This document shows positions 27,801 through 39,800 of a DNA stretch of 64,000 bases, one piece after another. The stretch's first letter is position 1; each line of letters opens with the position of its first letter. The DNA lies in the NCBI GenBank assembly GCA_905250885.1, contig CAJNOQ010000150.1, positions 1 to 64,000 of the forward strand, given 5' to 3'. The position numbers were made by a program, and so were the translations under genes. Below the pieces are notes generated by a model that saw nothing but the letters and a program-made list of their open reading frames with translations, searched no databases and was not told the DNA's origin. This DNA is from Didymodactylos carnosus. Lineage: Eukaryota > Rotifera > Eurotatoria > Philodinida > Philodinidae.

Positions 27801-30800
27801 CCATCAATATCAACAATAAGAATTTATTCTCAATCAGCGCAACCTTTAAATAGTAAGTTTGTTTGTTTTTTTTTCTAAAATTTTCCATTTTAAAGACTTA
27901 TATTTGGAATAATAATGTACATTTTGAATTTATATTAACAATTTCTGAAGATAATTTACTAGGTAAATGTTGACAATTTTTTTTTAATATTTAGTTACTC
28001 ATCCATGTCGACAAAATAATGGAGAATGTGCTGATTTTTGTTTTCCCATTGTGGAACGTGGACGACTTACACGAGTGTGTGGATGTCGTTATGGAAAAAA
28101 AATTGATCCAGCAGCGAATAGTGATTGTATTGATAATTCAGCAATTGAACCAACAATAACGAATTGTGAAGGAAAATTTCGTTGTAATAATGGACGTTGT
28201 ATACCAATAAACTGTAAGCTACTGAAAAAAACATATTATTCTTAAAAATAATATATTGTTTATATTTTCAGATAAATGCGATGGAGATGATGATTGTTAT
28301 GATGGATCAGATGAACAAGGTTGTCCAGGTAGAATAAATAGGAATTAACGTTAAAGTTTAACGTTACGATAAAAAAATGGTTGTTACTTTTAGCTGGTAC
28401 ATCGACATGTAAAACTGATCAATTTCGATGTCAAAGTACAGGCGTTTGTATATCAAAACAATTGAGATGTGATGGTTACAGGTAATATTGACGATAAAAC
28501 AATAATTTGATCAATATCAATAGTAATCATTATTATTTAGACATTGTAATGATGGCTCAGACGAATTTAATTGCAGTGAAACGTGTAGTGAAACTCAATT
28601 TCGTTGTGGAACAGGAAAATGTATTCCGAAGTCTTGGCTTTGTGGTAAATGAATGTCGGAAAAACATAAATGTTACAAATTGTAATAAATTTTATTTTTT
28701 TTCTCTTCTAGACACAGAAAATGATTGTGGAGATTCATCGGATGAACAAAATTGCGGTTTGTATTTGATATTAATTAATATCATTTGATATCTCTTAGAC
28801 TATAGTTGCTCATTCATTCACAGAACGTAGCTGTGATCCAATAACACAATTTACGTGTCCGCATTCACCAGGAAAATGTATACCCATTTCGTGGAAATGT
28901 GATGGACAAAACGATTGTGGAGACAATGCAGACGGTAATTAAAAGTCAAATTTTTTAAATAGTAATTGCAAAATAATTCTCTCTGTTTTTTTTAGAAACA
29001 AATTGTCCTCCTCTAGCTTGTGGTCTTGGTCAATTTTTATGTGCACGTGATCAACGTTGTATAAATGCCTCATTGAGATGCGATGGTTAGTTTTAACGTT
29101 TAGACAATATTTACTTATACAATTATTTGGTGAATATAATTTTGTTTTTAGGAATATATGATTGTCAAAGTATGGAAGACGAACAAAATTGTGCAGGAAT
29201 TGTTCCTACGTACTGTCGAGCTGATCAATTTCGTTGCGGTTCAACTTGTATTCCAATGGCATGGCGATGTGATGGTCATCGAGATTGTGCTGATGGAAGC
29301 GATGAACCATCAACATGTGGTACGAATGAAAGATCTTGTATTAATAGATGATGAAGAAAAATATTTATTTAATCATTAAGGTGCAAGAAATTGTAGTTCA
29401 GATGAATTTCGATGCCAAACAAGTGGTACATGTATTCCAAAAATCTGGGTTTGTGATAGTGACGGTGAGTGTTTAGTTTAATTGATTATTTATGATTAAA
29501 ATAAATTCTTATTTGTTTTAAGATGATTGTAATGACGGTAGTGACGAAAGCGAGGCAGCTGGTTGTGGTTAGTGTTCCAGTTCTTGTCGATTGAGATGAA
29601 TTGTTGAAAGTTCTTTTTATTAAACTTTTTTCTGTTTTAAAGGAACACAACCATTTCGTTGTCCAGTCAATCAAACTGTATGTCCAGGTACAACAATTCA
29701 TGCATGTGTAAATAATAGTCAGTTATGCGATGGAAAACCAGATTGTCCAGGTGGCGGTGATGAATCTCCGCTGTGTAATAATGATCAATGTTCAATTGAT
29801 AATGGAGGATGTTCTCATATTTGTGTACCATCACCATTTGGCGTTCTATGTTTATGTCAACCAGGATTTCGTGTACGAAATACCACAAACTATAAAAAAT
29901 GTGAAGGTAGGCAACAAATCTTAAGATCTTGAACAACATTATATTTTTGTATTTTTCGACTCAACTCTTAGTTGACAAAAAGTCAAGTTTTCTTATGTCA
30001 ATTTCACTGGAAAAGTGTTCCATTGTGTTATTTTATCTTTTGCAACTTCTTAACTAAAAAAAATTGTATCAGCGTTTCTAATAGTTAATTGATCAAGCGA
30101 GAAAAAAATGGGTTTGCATCAGAGACCATCGCAGGATAGGGCTGCCCTATTGTCCTGTTCTGTCCTGCCGGGCAGGGCGATATATTTTTTTGCCCTGCCC
30201 TGTTGCAAGATAGAGCAACAAAAAATTCCTTGATTTGCCCTGCGAGAAATTGATTTGTGAGATTTTCAAGCTTCTCTTTAAGTAAAATTTTGAGATTAAA
30301 CAACAAAGACAACAGCGGTCGCTCAATTCTGTTTTCTTTCTTACAGCGATTAGTTTCTTGAAGATAAAGTCTTCTAGATTAACGAGAAAAACTTTGTTTT
30401 TCACTGCAGGGTATCCTGCCGGACAGGGCAGGACAGGCCCAAAAAATATTTTATGAGTAATTTTCTGACAGAGCAGGGCGAAAATAGTTGTCCTACGATG
30501 GTCTCTGATTTGCACTTTGAAAATTTGATTTTTCTTCACATATTAACAACGCTGAGTGTACTTGCTCATTTTCTATTATGTGGAGTAAAAAACTAATATA
30601 CATCTTATAGTAAAAAATATTTTTTCTGTATAACGATGATCAAACGATGTGGTACAGTCCATATTTCTGTTGATAACTATCATAAAAAAGAAATTGCCGT
30701 GACCCGGGATCGAACCAGGGACCTTTAGATCTTCAGTCTAACGCTCTCCCAACTGAGCTATCCCGGCAATATGACTTCGAACCCATAATTGTTTTAATTG

Positions 30801-33800
30801 TACACTTAAAACGTTCTTTGTCATATTAGATATTGATGAATGTGCTGAAGATTACAATACATGTAGTCAACATTGTCTAAATTTGAATGGTTCATTTATT
30901 TGTGGATGTGATACAGGTTTTACATTAGAAGTTGATGCAAGAACATGTAAAATTATTGGTAAATATTTCTAGGATTAATATAAACTCGTCTAAGTATTAT
31001 AATGTAATTTTAGATCAAGCTGGAGTGGGTCTATTAATTACACGTGGTTCTCAAATATCTCGTCTATCTCCGACAAATCAACGCGTATCTGTACTTAATT
31101 TGGCGCCTAATCTTCGATATATAACAGCATTAGATGTTGACAATCGAACAGATACATATTTTTGGTCAGATATAGTAACAAATACATTGTACAGTAGATC
31201 AACAAAAGCAACAAATTATTCAAGAGTAAAATTATTTTCCTATAACACTGATTAAAAATAAAAAGAAGCTAATATTGATATATTTTTAGGTAATCACAAG
31301 TGGTAATAGTTATATAGCCGGTATTGCTTATGATTGGATAGGACGTAACATTTATTGGACAGATTATATGCTTGAACATGTTGAAGTTGCATCTGTCGAT
31401 GGAAAATATCGAAAAATATTATTTCATGAAAATTTAACAAATCCATGGGCTATTGCGGTTGATCCAAGAGCGAGGTAACACATCTGTTCTTTTTGAAAAT
31501 AATATACAGTGTTATGTATGTTATTTGTACATGTCTATAAATGATGGTTCAAAAATAAGCATAATTTTGTTCTAAATAGAATAAGCTCGTTATCCGTTTT
31601 AATCTTATCTGATAGGACGATATATTAAATTAAATTGTACATTTCAATATTTTTCGCATATCACCGATAGAAAAATAAAGTAGTTCGTATTCATCTCACT
31701 CGATCACATAGAAGATGTTCTATTTTTGGCGTGGAGTATTATCAAAAAGTTTTTAGGAAAAATTTTTGAACAAAATGAAAAAAAAATGTTTTCTTAGCAA
31801 AATAATGTTAGTTTCAAAACTTTGCCAAACTAAACTTTTGGCAGTATCCCTCGTCAAAAATAGAATATTTTCTAGATTATCGAGTGTGCTGAATAGGAAA
31901 AAGAATTTTTTCGTGACTCCAGAATGAACTTTATTTTTTTCTTCACGTTGATATGTATTATTGATTTCTATTTAGTGCACGTTTTCTATTTCTAACTGAT
32001 TGGGGTAAACGTCCTAGAATTGAACGTTGTAGTATGGATGGTCAAAATCGTGTTAGTATCATTAATGACACAATTCAAATGCCATTGGGTTTAACATTAG
32101 ATATAGCACGTGAAGAAGTCTATTTTACCGATCGCCATTTGAATTATATTGAAGTATGCGATTATAACGGATTACATCGTCGAAAAATATTATCAAATGA
32201 TCATTTTCTACATGCACCAACATCCATTAGTTTATTTGAAAATTATTTATACTGGTTTGACTCCAATTCACATGAACTACGACGTTTAAATCGATTTGAA
32301 AAAACTATGAAATTAAAAAATCAATCGAGAATAGCGTCCATTTACAATATGAATGCTATGAAAATTTCACATAGGGTTTATCAACCACAAGGTAAACGTT
32401 TAAAACCTTCACTGTTGTATGGTTGAAAAAAGTCTTTTCTTTTTACTTTTTTTTAAAGAAGAAAATCCTTGTCAACGTTCCCAGTGCAATCAATTGTGTT
32501 TACTTTCGTCTGTTGCCTCAGCTGGCTATACATGTGCTTGTCAGACGGGCTATCTACTTAGTAATGATCGTTTAACCTGTATGAAAGGTTTGTATGAGAC
32601 TATATACATTGAAACTGTTGAACAAAATTATGTGGTTTTTTTTACGTTTATTAGATTATAATCCATTTTTAATTTATATGCGACGTCATACAATCGGCGG
32701 TATAACTATTCGTCATGATAAAAAGTATATAGATGAAAATTCAAATTATGACGATGTTTGGGAGAGACTAGTGACCATAACAGATATAAATAATGGATAT
32801 GAATTTGCTTATGATGAAGCTAATGAAACAATTTATTGGGCAGAAGTCAATCGATTTTTACCGGATGGAACACCAACGGTAAGACATTTATATTCTTCAC
32901 TTTTCAAAATAGAATATTCTATAGGCTCTTGTCTTTAGTTTCAAATACATCAAATTAATTTTGATGGCACAAATCGAACAGTATTCTATGGTGATGACGA
33001 AATATTAGTTGGAATGGAAGCGGGAACAATGCAATTTGATTCAGTGGGACGGTAGGCAGATAAACATGCGCAAAGTGTTAGCTTCTGTGATATGTACAAT
33101 ACCAGATGAATCCAGAGATGGACGAAGTACTCGTACTCGTACTTTTTTAACGAGTATTTCGAAAAGTACTCGAGTACCCAGCGTTGCAAATACTGGGAGG
33201 GTGTAGAATGATGCGCATCCCTCGAATAATTGAATTTTTTTTTGTTGTGAATGAAAATCAACCCTTTCACAATACATCTGGAAACAGGGCATAGCACAAC
33301 ACCATCAGTTCTCTGAAGCCTGTTTCTAACATTTCATGATATTATGAGCGGAAAATATTTTTCACCTTTCGCACTACATTGGACGACTGTTTTAATAGAT
33401 TTCGCACTACCTCGGAGAGACATTGGATTTTACACCCCCTTAATATTTGTCTCTTATTTGTGGCCTTGCAAGTACGTTCCAAAAATCTGGTGACCATTTC
33501 TTTTGCTATTTACCTATCAAAAAATCGATTTTTTTCGGAATCACCGGCTTCTTTTAAAAAAATTTATACTTGAGTACTTTTCAGAAAATTCTCGTACTCC
33601 TAACTTGTATTCAGAATTCCGTGTACTCGTCACATCTCTGGATGAATCAGAAATAATTGGCCACTATTGTACACAATTCTTCATCTACTACTAAAAATTC
33701 GATTCTAAGTTTCGAAAGACTGAGAATTTAATCATCTACAAATCAGTGTATTCGATTACCGGTCAAATCAAAATTACAGGGATGTTAGAAAGCGAAAAGT

Positions 33801-36800
33801 CCTGGTTTTGGAAACTGCTCCAGGAGAAGTTGAATTTCTTTATCTGTGTTATTTTACATTAGTGGTCAACTTTTACTAACTCATTTTACAATCAAAAGAT
33901 GCAGAATTTTATGCTGTTTGTAACATTACATTTCAAACAGCAACATTATATGCTGCACTCAAAGACCCTAAGTTATGGCTTTTCTTTCAAGCACTATTCA
34001 TAATGCAAGAGTTAGAATGTATTACCATAAACAAATTCGCGATTATTCGAAATCTTATCATCCTTTGATGCAGAATTTTATGGAGAATTCTTTCATATTG
34101 TTTTGTTTTATCAAATAAAACTGTTAAAAAAGAATAGAACAAAATAAATCGCCTTTTGCAGGAAACAGTTTCTAAAACGCGGACTTTTCATATTCTGGCG
34201 CCATACCTGTAATTTTGATTTGACTGGCAACCAATTATGCTAATTTGTAGATGGTTAAATTATCAATCGTTCGAAACTAAGAACCGAATTTTTAGTAGTA
34301 GATGAAAAACTGTAAAAAAATGTTTCGTTATTTCTGGTCGCCCGTCGAGTAACAAATATGTATGAAGTTCTCTTTCTCTGTTTTGTTTATATGATTTAGA
34401 CAGCATATTTTCTTGTTTTTAGTAATTTATTCATCTCAAATATCCATGATAGCCGAATAGATGCTATTAGTCTTGTTGGTCAATATCATACAGTTATATT
34501 TAGTGATCATGAACATGAAACAGGAATATCTCGTCCGATAGCTCTAGATTTAGATGCATCAAATGGGTAAGTGTAGTGTTTGCTTGACTGTTAATGATAC
34601 ACTTTAATCTTTGCTCATTTTAGTTATGTCTACTGGATTGATCTTGGTGGTGGACCAGTACCAATGAAAATTGCTCGTGTTCGATTTGATGGACAGCATT
34701 CAGAAGTCCTTGTGACTGAAAATTTAAATAAGCCAAATTATATTGTTTACAATCATGATTTACATTACGTATTCTGGAGTGATATTGGGACAGAACAGGT
34801 ACAAGAGTGACAGGACACTACAACACATACTGTTTGTCTAATTCTCTGTAACGCTAGATGCGACAATGGTATGAATTCAAGTCTAAAAAAACTGTTGGAA
34901 TCTAAAGTCCTATGCATAAATTCAAGTCACTATATATAGCGCTATATGTCTGATATAGTGGGATAATTTTCCCAGACCAAACTTTTCGAGAGCAATCGAT
35001 TGATCGTCCCCAGTAAATATAACATAATGTACATTAAGTGTTAAGAATCATTTAAGATAGATTAGAGCGTTTCAGTTATAATTGCCTAAAAAGAAAATAC
35101 AGTTGTTTAAGATTTGCTCTAAAAAGCTGATTCTCTATCTAATTTTCAGATGAGAGTTTACAACTGATTAAAACATTTTCTCTTGTAGATTGCCTACCAT
35201 TCTATGGATACTGGTGAAACAAAAGTGTTGCATATCGATGTTCGTCATCCCCGTGGATTTGATTTACTAACACATTTTCCTCCTACTGAAATGGATTATT
35301 TACAAAATCAATATGCATTATATTATGTTGACGCCGAATATGAAGGTGTCTATGAAGTGTTACTCGATCACGAATTGAATACTATCCAAAATACAATACC
35401 GTTGCGAACAAATCAAGAAGATGCTCTACAAGTGCGTGTTTATCCAAGATTTGACGGTAAATATTATAAAAAGATAATTGGAAACATTTATATCTAATAA
35501 CCAATTTTTTGCTTTAATTTTGTTCTAGTTTTAAATTCTCATTGTTACTATGGATCATATTGTGAACAAATATGTTTTCAAATCGATGCCATCACTAATA
35601 TGCATCCAACATGTGCATGCGGAATCGGTTTCCAATTAAACAGTGATGGTCGAACATGTTCATCTTACACTAATTATTTTATTTACAGTACGCATTCAAT
35701 GTTACGCGCATTTAATCATCGTTCAACAAATGATACATCAACAAGAGAAGATGCCATGCCATTAATTAGTGGAAATGATATGGAAATGCTTGGAGTGAGA
35801 TATGCAAAACAAGAATTGTATTGGATAAATGCTAATCGTAGAATAAGACGAGCAATACGGACAAATAATAGAACAGGGTGGAATATCACCGATTATCTAC
35901 AAATTGGAGCGTCAAGAAGTGCTGTATTGGGTTTAGCTATTGATTGGATTGCTGGTAAGAACATGTAAAATTGTTAAGTTGTATTCTAAGCAATACTATT
36001 GTACTTCTACAGAAATACAAAAGTCAAAATCACCAGACTCTACGAGAAAAACGCGAAAATTAATAAAACCTTTCATAAATCGACTGCAGTTCGATGAAAA
36101 AACATCATAGATAGCTGCGAGGCATCTTATTTCGCTCAGAATTCTTTACTCTAGCAGGCTATATAATTTGCATTTTTTTAATCGGAAACCAAAAACTTGG
36201 TTTTCTAGGGTTCAGGTTTTCCAGAAACCCTATCAAACTTTTTTATAAAATTTCAATATGTACCTCATCTGAAAAATCTTTGAACTATTCAAATCAGTAT
36301 TCAGATTTGTTTTAGCTATTACTCGGAAAGAGAAAAGTCAAAAACAAATGGAGGCTTATAATTGTGGAGCACTTTATACACACTAATTAACGTCAATGTT
36401 GAAAAATCATGTTCATAATGAATTTTTTTCTCTTTTTCAGGTAATATGTATTTTTCGTATATTACAAATTCATACGGACATTTGGAAGTAAATAGATTAG
36501 ATACTGATCATCGTTTGGTGTTGCGAAAAGGTACAAATGAAACAATTTATTCCATAGCTGTCAATCCAAAAAAAAGGTATAAAGCATACTTAGTCAAAAT
36601 ATGACACTGCAATGATGTATTTTTAGATATTTATATTGGACTGATCGTGGACCTCATGTAAGAATAAGTCGTTCATTTTTAAATGGTCAAAACGTTACAT
36701 ATTTGATTACAACTCAAATAATTCGTCCTGAAACGTTGACAATTGATTATGCAACTGATGATGTATACTGGGCTGATTCAATTCGAGATGTTGTCGAAGT

Positions 36801-39800
36801 ACGTCTAGTTGGCTAATATATATTGATTATACTTTCTTATGTATTTTTAATTTAAAATTATACACCATATGTAGGAAACATCCTTAATACACATCTATTG
36901 TCTTTTCATTTAGGTTATGTCGTGGAATGGTGCTAATCGTCGTACAGTTGTTCGTAATATGCCGAAAGTGATTAGTTTATTGGTTTGGAATAATGATTTG
37001 TATGTTATGGATAAAGCATTTTCATCTGTAAGTTAACTGATCAAATTTGTTTTTGTTTGTTATTTTCCTTGTTCATTTAGATAATGAAAGTAAACAAAAC
37101 TGTGAGTAATATGACTCAACGATTAGAAACTGTTTTATCGTTAAAATCGTACGATATTGGTGGAATGGTATTATTTGATGATCAACCTGTATTTGAATCA
37201 CCATGTCAAACAGGTCGACAACAATTTTGTGAAGATTTGTGTTTTGCTCTACCTGATTCAAGTCTACCGGAATGTGCATGTGCTTATGGAACATTGAATA
37301 TGGATAGACGAACTTGTATAGGTGAGAATGTGTAATTTCTCTTTCTCTCTCTGGAATCTATTTCGTAATTATTATCGTTTATAGCACCAAAGGAATATTT
37401 GATTGTTGCCATGGAAAAAGAAATTCGATCAATGTCAATGCAACCGCATGGTTCATCTGTTAGTGCTCCTTGGCGAAGTATAACGAATTTGAGTTTAGCT
37501 GTTGGAATTGATTTTGATTATCGAGATAAACAAATATTTTACACGTACGAATTTACGCTAAAAAAATTTGAAGATTCTTTTATTAATTTCATTGTTTTAT
37601 AGAGATTTCGGCTTACAGGATATATTCTGGTTTAATATGGACGATCCGAATCCAAACACTCGAAAGCTGATGCAAACAAATGCCACCGGTAAATAGCACA
37701 AAGTCGAATCAGCTAAGAACGGATCAATTTTTTTACAAGTGTTGTACCTATTGATCATACTAAGATTTCCTATTTCATTTCAGATTTCTATCTTAGTTTC
37801 TCATTTTCAACAAAAATTCTAATACGTGAAGAAATAACATATGTATTTTCTCTTTAGGTCGTTCGATACCAGTTGGTATCTCTTATGATTGGGTATCTGA
37901 TCGTTTGTATTGGACGGATGAAACCTACAGTCGAATAATATCATCAAAATTAAATGGTTCAGAAAGATTAATTATTGCAGCTAGTTCAAAACCAAGGGCG
38001 ATCGTTGTTCATCCATGTAAAGGGTAAATCGAAACCCATGACATACATCTAAATGGAAGAAATTCATTATTAATTTATTTTGTAGATATTTATTTTGGAG
38101 TGATGTTGGAAATTATCCTTCAATAAGACGATCGTCGTTGACTGGACGACAACAAACATATTTGATAACAACGAACGTTCGATGGCCAAATGGGTTAACA
38201 ATTGATTTTGATGATGATAGAATTTATTGGGCCGATGCTTATTTGTATGTATGAAATATTGTTTGATATAAATTTTTTGAAAATTATTAATTTTTTAGAG
38301 ATCGCATTGAACGAGCTGGTTTTGATGGTTTAAATCGAGAGTTACTAACATCAGCTGTTCATCCATTTGCCATTGTCGTACATGATCATTTCATTTATTG
38401 GACTGATTGGGCTTTAGGTTAGCTGCAAGAACATGTTCATAAATAAGATAAACATGTTTATTACTTATTATGTAGGCGGTGTATATCGTGCTGAAAAGTA
38501 TACGGGTGCTAATGTTGTTGAAATGCAGAATGGTTTTCCTTATCGTCCAATGGATATTCACGTTGTTACTGATCAAAGACAAAAATGTTCATTTAATCCA
38601 TGTAATATTAGTAACGGTGGTTGTAGTCACATTTGTAAACCAGCACCAAATAATCAAATTGAATGTGCATGTCCATCGGGACAAAATTATAAATTAGCAA
38701 ATGACAGAAAAATGTGTGTTGGTAAGTTATAAATAAATAAATGATCCTTGGAATAATTAATTAATAGTTCATTCGTACTGACTAGTTCAAAATGCGAACT
38801 GTACATCGGTTAAATTTACGTGTCGAAATGGTCAGTGTATTGATCGTCGTTCTGTGTGTAATGGACAAAGTGACTGTAACGATAATTCAGATGAAGATCC
38901 AAGATTTTGTGGTATTAGGAAACATGTTGAAAGAAAAATTTTGATTTTATGTACTTTGTTATTTCTAGCTGTTTATAATTGTCGTCCAACCGAATATCGT
39001 TGTCTTAATGGAGGTTGTATACCATTTTTTGAAAGATGTGACCGTAAGTAGTGTTGGTATACAGGTTTCATAAGATAGTTTCGTTTAATGATGGTCTTAT
39101 TTTGAGGTAAAATCGATTGTTTGGATGGTAGTGATGAAAATAATCCATTTCAACCGTGTGTTTATCCACAATGCCCTGAAGGACAATTTACTTGTGCCAA
39201 TTTTCGATGTATTGATAATTTTAAGGTTTGTAATGGTAAGTAAAATATATTAAAATTTTTATTGACTAATTTTAAAAAGATCATTTTTAAATGTAACTAA
39301 AGGTCGCGATGATTGTAATGATGGTAATGCAACAGATGAAATTGGTTGTCCGTCACGAGTATGTAATGGTACAAATAGTATGAAATGTCCGAACAATAAT
39401 ATATGCATACTACGAAGCTATCTATGCGGTATGTGGTTAATTTTATTTCATTGAATGTTAGTATTAAATACATTTATAATCATTAAAGATGGTGACAATG
39501 ATTGTGGAGATAATAGCGATGAAAGTCCAATATTCTGTCAAAGTGTTCCTTGTAACACGAGTAAGCGATATAATGAGATAATATCTTGAATAAATAACTG
39601 GATTAACTAATTATAATTTTATTTTGAATTGTAGCTGAATTTCGTTGTTCTAATGGTCGTTGTATTCCATATTCATGGGTATGTGATAATCGTCGAGATT
39701 GTGTGAATGGTGAAGATGAATCATCTGATTGTCGTATGTCGAATCGAACATGTCCAGCTGGCCTATGGAAATGTGACAATGGCAGATGCATTAGTCCAGA

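Larger units (their letters stand above)
24076..27852 (+). other. LRP2: LRP2: YWTD propellers 1 and 2 with intervening EGF
   Basis: Exons: 24076-24242, 24312-24541, 24606-24815, 24883-25232 (propeller 1, then an EGF with [13 protein letters not shown]); 26749-26955, 27006-27207, 27382-27635, 27709-27852 (propeller 2). Blade motifs are often diverged from YWTD: IYWVD, LFFAD, IYFYD, LYWTD, LYFSD. In the family these six-bladed propellers drive acid-dependent ligand release in endosomes. A 1.5-kb intron (25233-26748) separates the EGF from propeller 2. Confidence 0.9.
27995..30958 (+). other. LRP2: LRP2: EGF, LDLa cluster II (8 modules), EGF pair
   Basis: Exons: 27995-28213 (EGF and start of LDLa 1), 28272-28328, 28394-28481, 28541-28644, 28712-28756, 28824-28934, 28996-29085, 29152-29319, 29381-29464, 29523-29567, 29643-29906 (end of LDLa 7-8 plus EGF), 30830-30958 ([15 protein letters not shown]). 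Eight LDLa modules can be counted. Module 5 has [11 protein letters not shown], lacking the usual SDE serine, and module 8 is enlarged with [12 protein letters not shown], so their calcium sites may be weaker. A 923-bp intron (29907-30829) splits the EGF pair and holds an hAT-like element and a tRNA gene. Confidence 0.93.
31014..38721 (+). other. LRP2: LRP2: YWTD propellers 3-6 with EGF modules
   Basis: Exons: 31014-31225, 31290-31474, 31976-32391 (propeller 3); 32459-32587 (EGF); 32655-32878, 32939-33051, 34423-34566, 34624-34798, 35189-35456 (propeller 4); 35529-35954 (EGF, start of propeller 5), 36441-36576, 36627-36798, 36914-37027, 37081-37321 (end of propeller 5, EGF); 37385-37544, 37603-37688, 37858-38023, 38086-38244, 38299-38417, 38476-38721 (propeller 6, EGF). 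Clear blades include [36 protein letters not shown] and IYWTDWA. Four propellers between clusters II and III match vertebrate megalin. Confidence 0.91.

Noticed and set aside
29667-29939. 90-codon antisense frame
   Set aside because: It is the shadow of LDLa and EGF exons of LRP2, which have strong cysteine patterns on the plus strand.
30085-30539. Overlapping minus-strand frames up to 130 codons
   Set aside because: They run through the inverted GCCCTGCC repeats of the hAT-like element; no domain and no relation to transposases.
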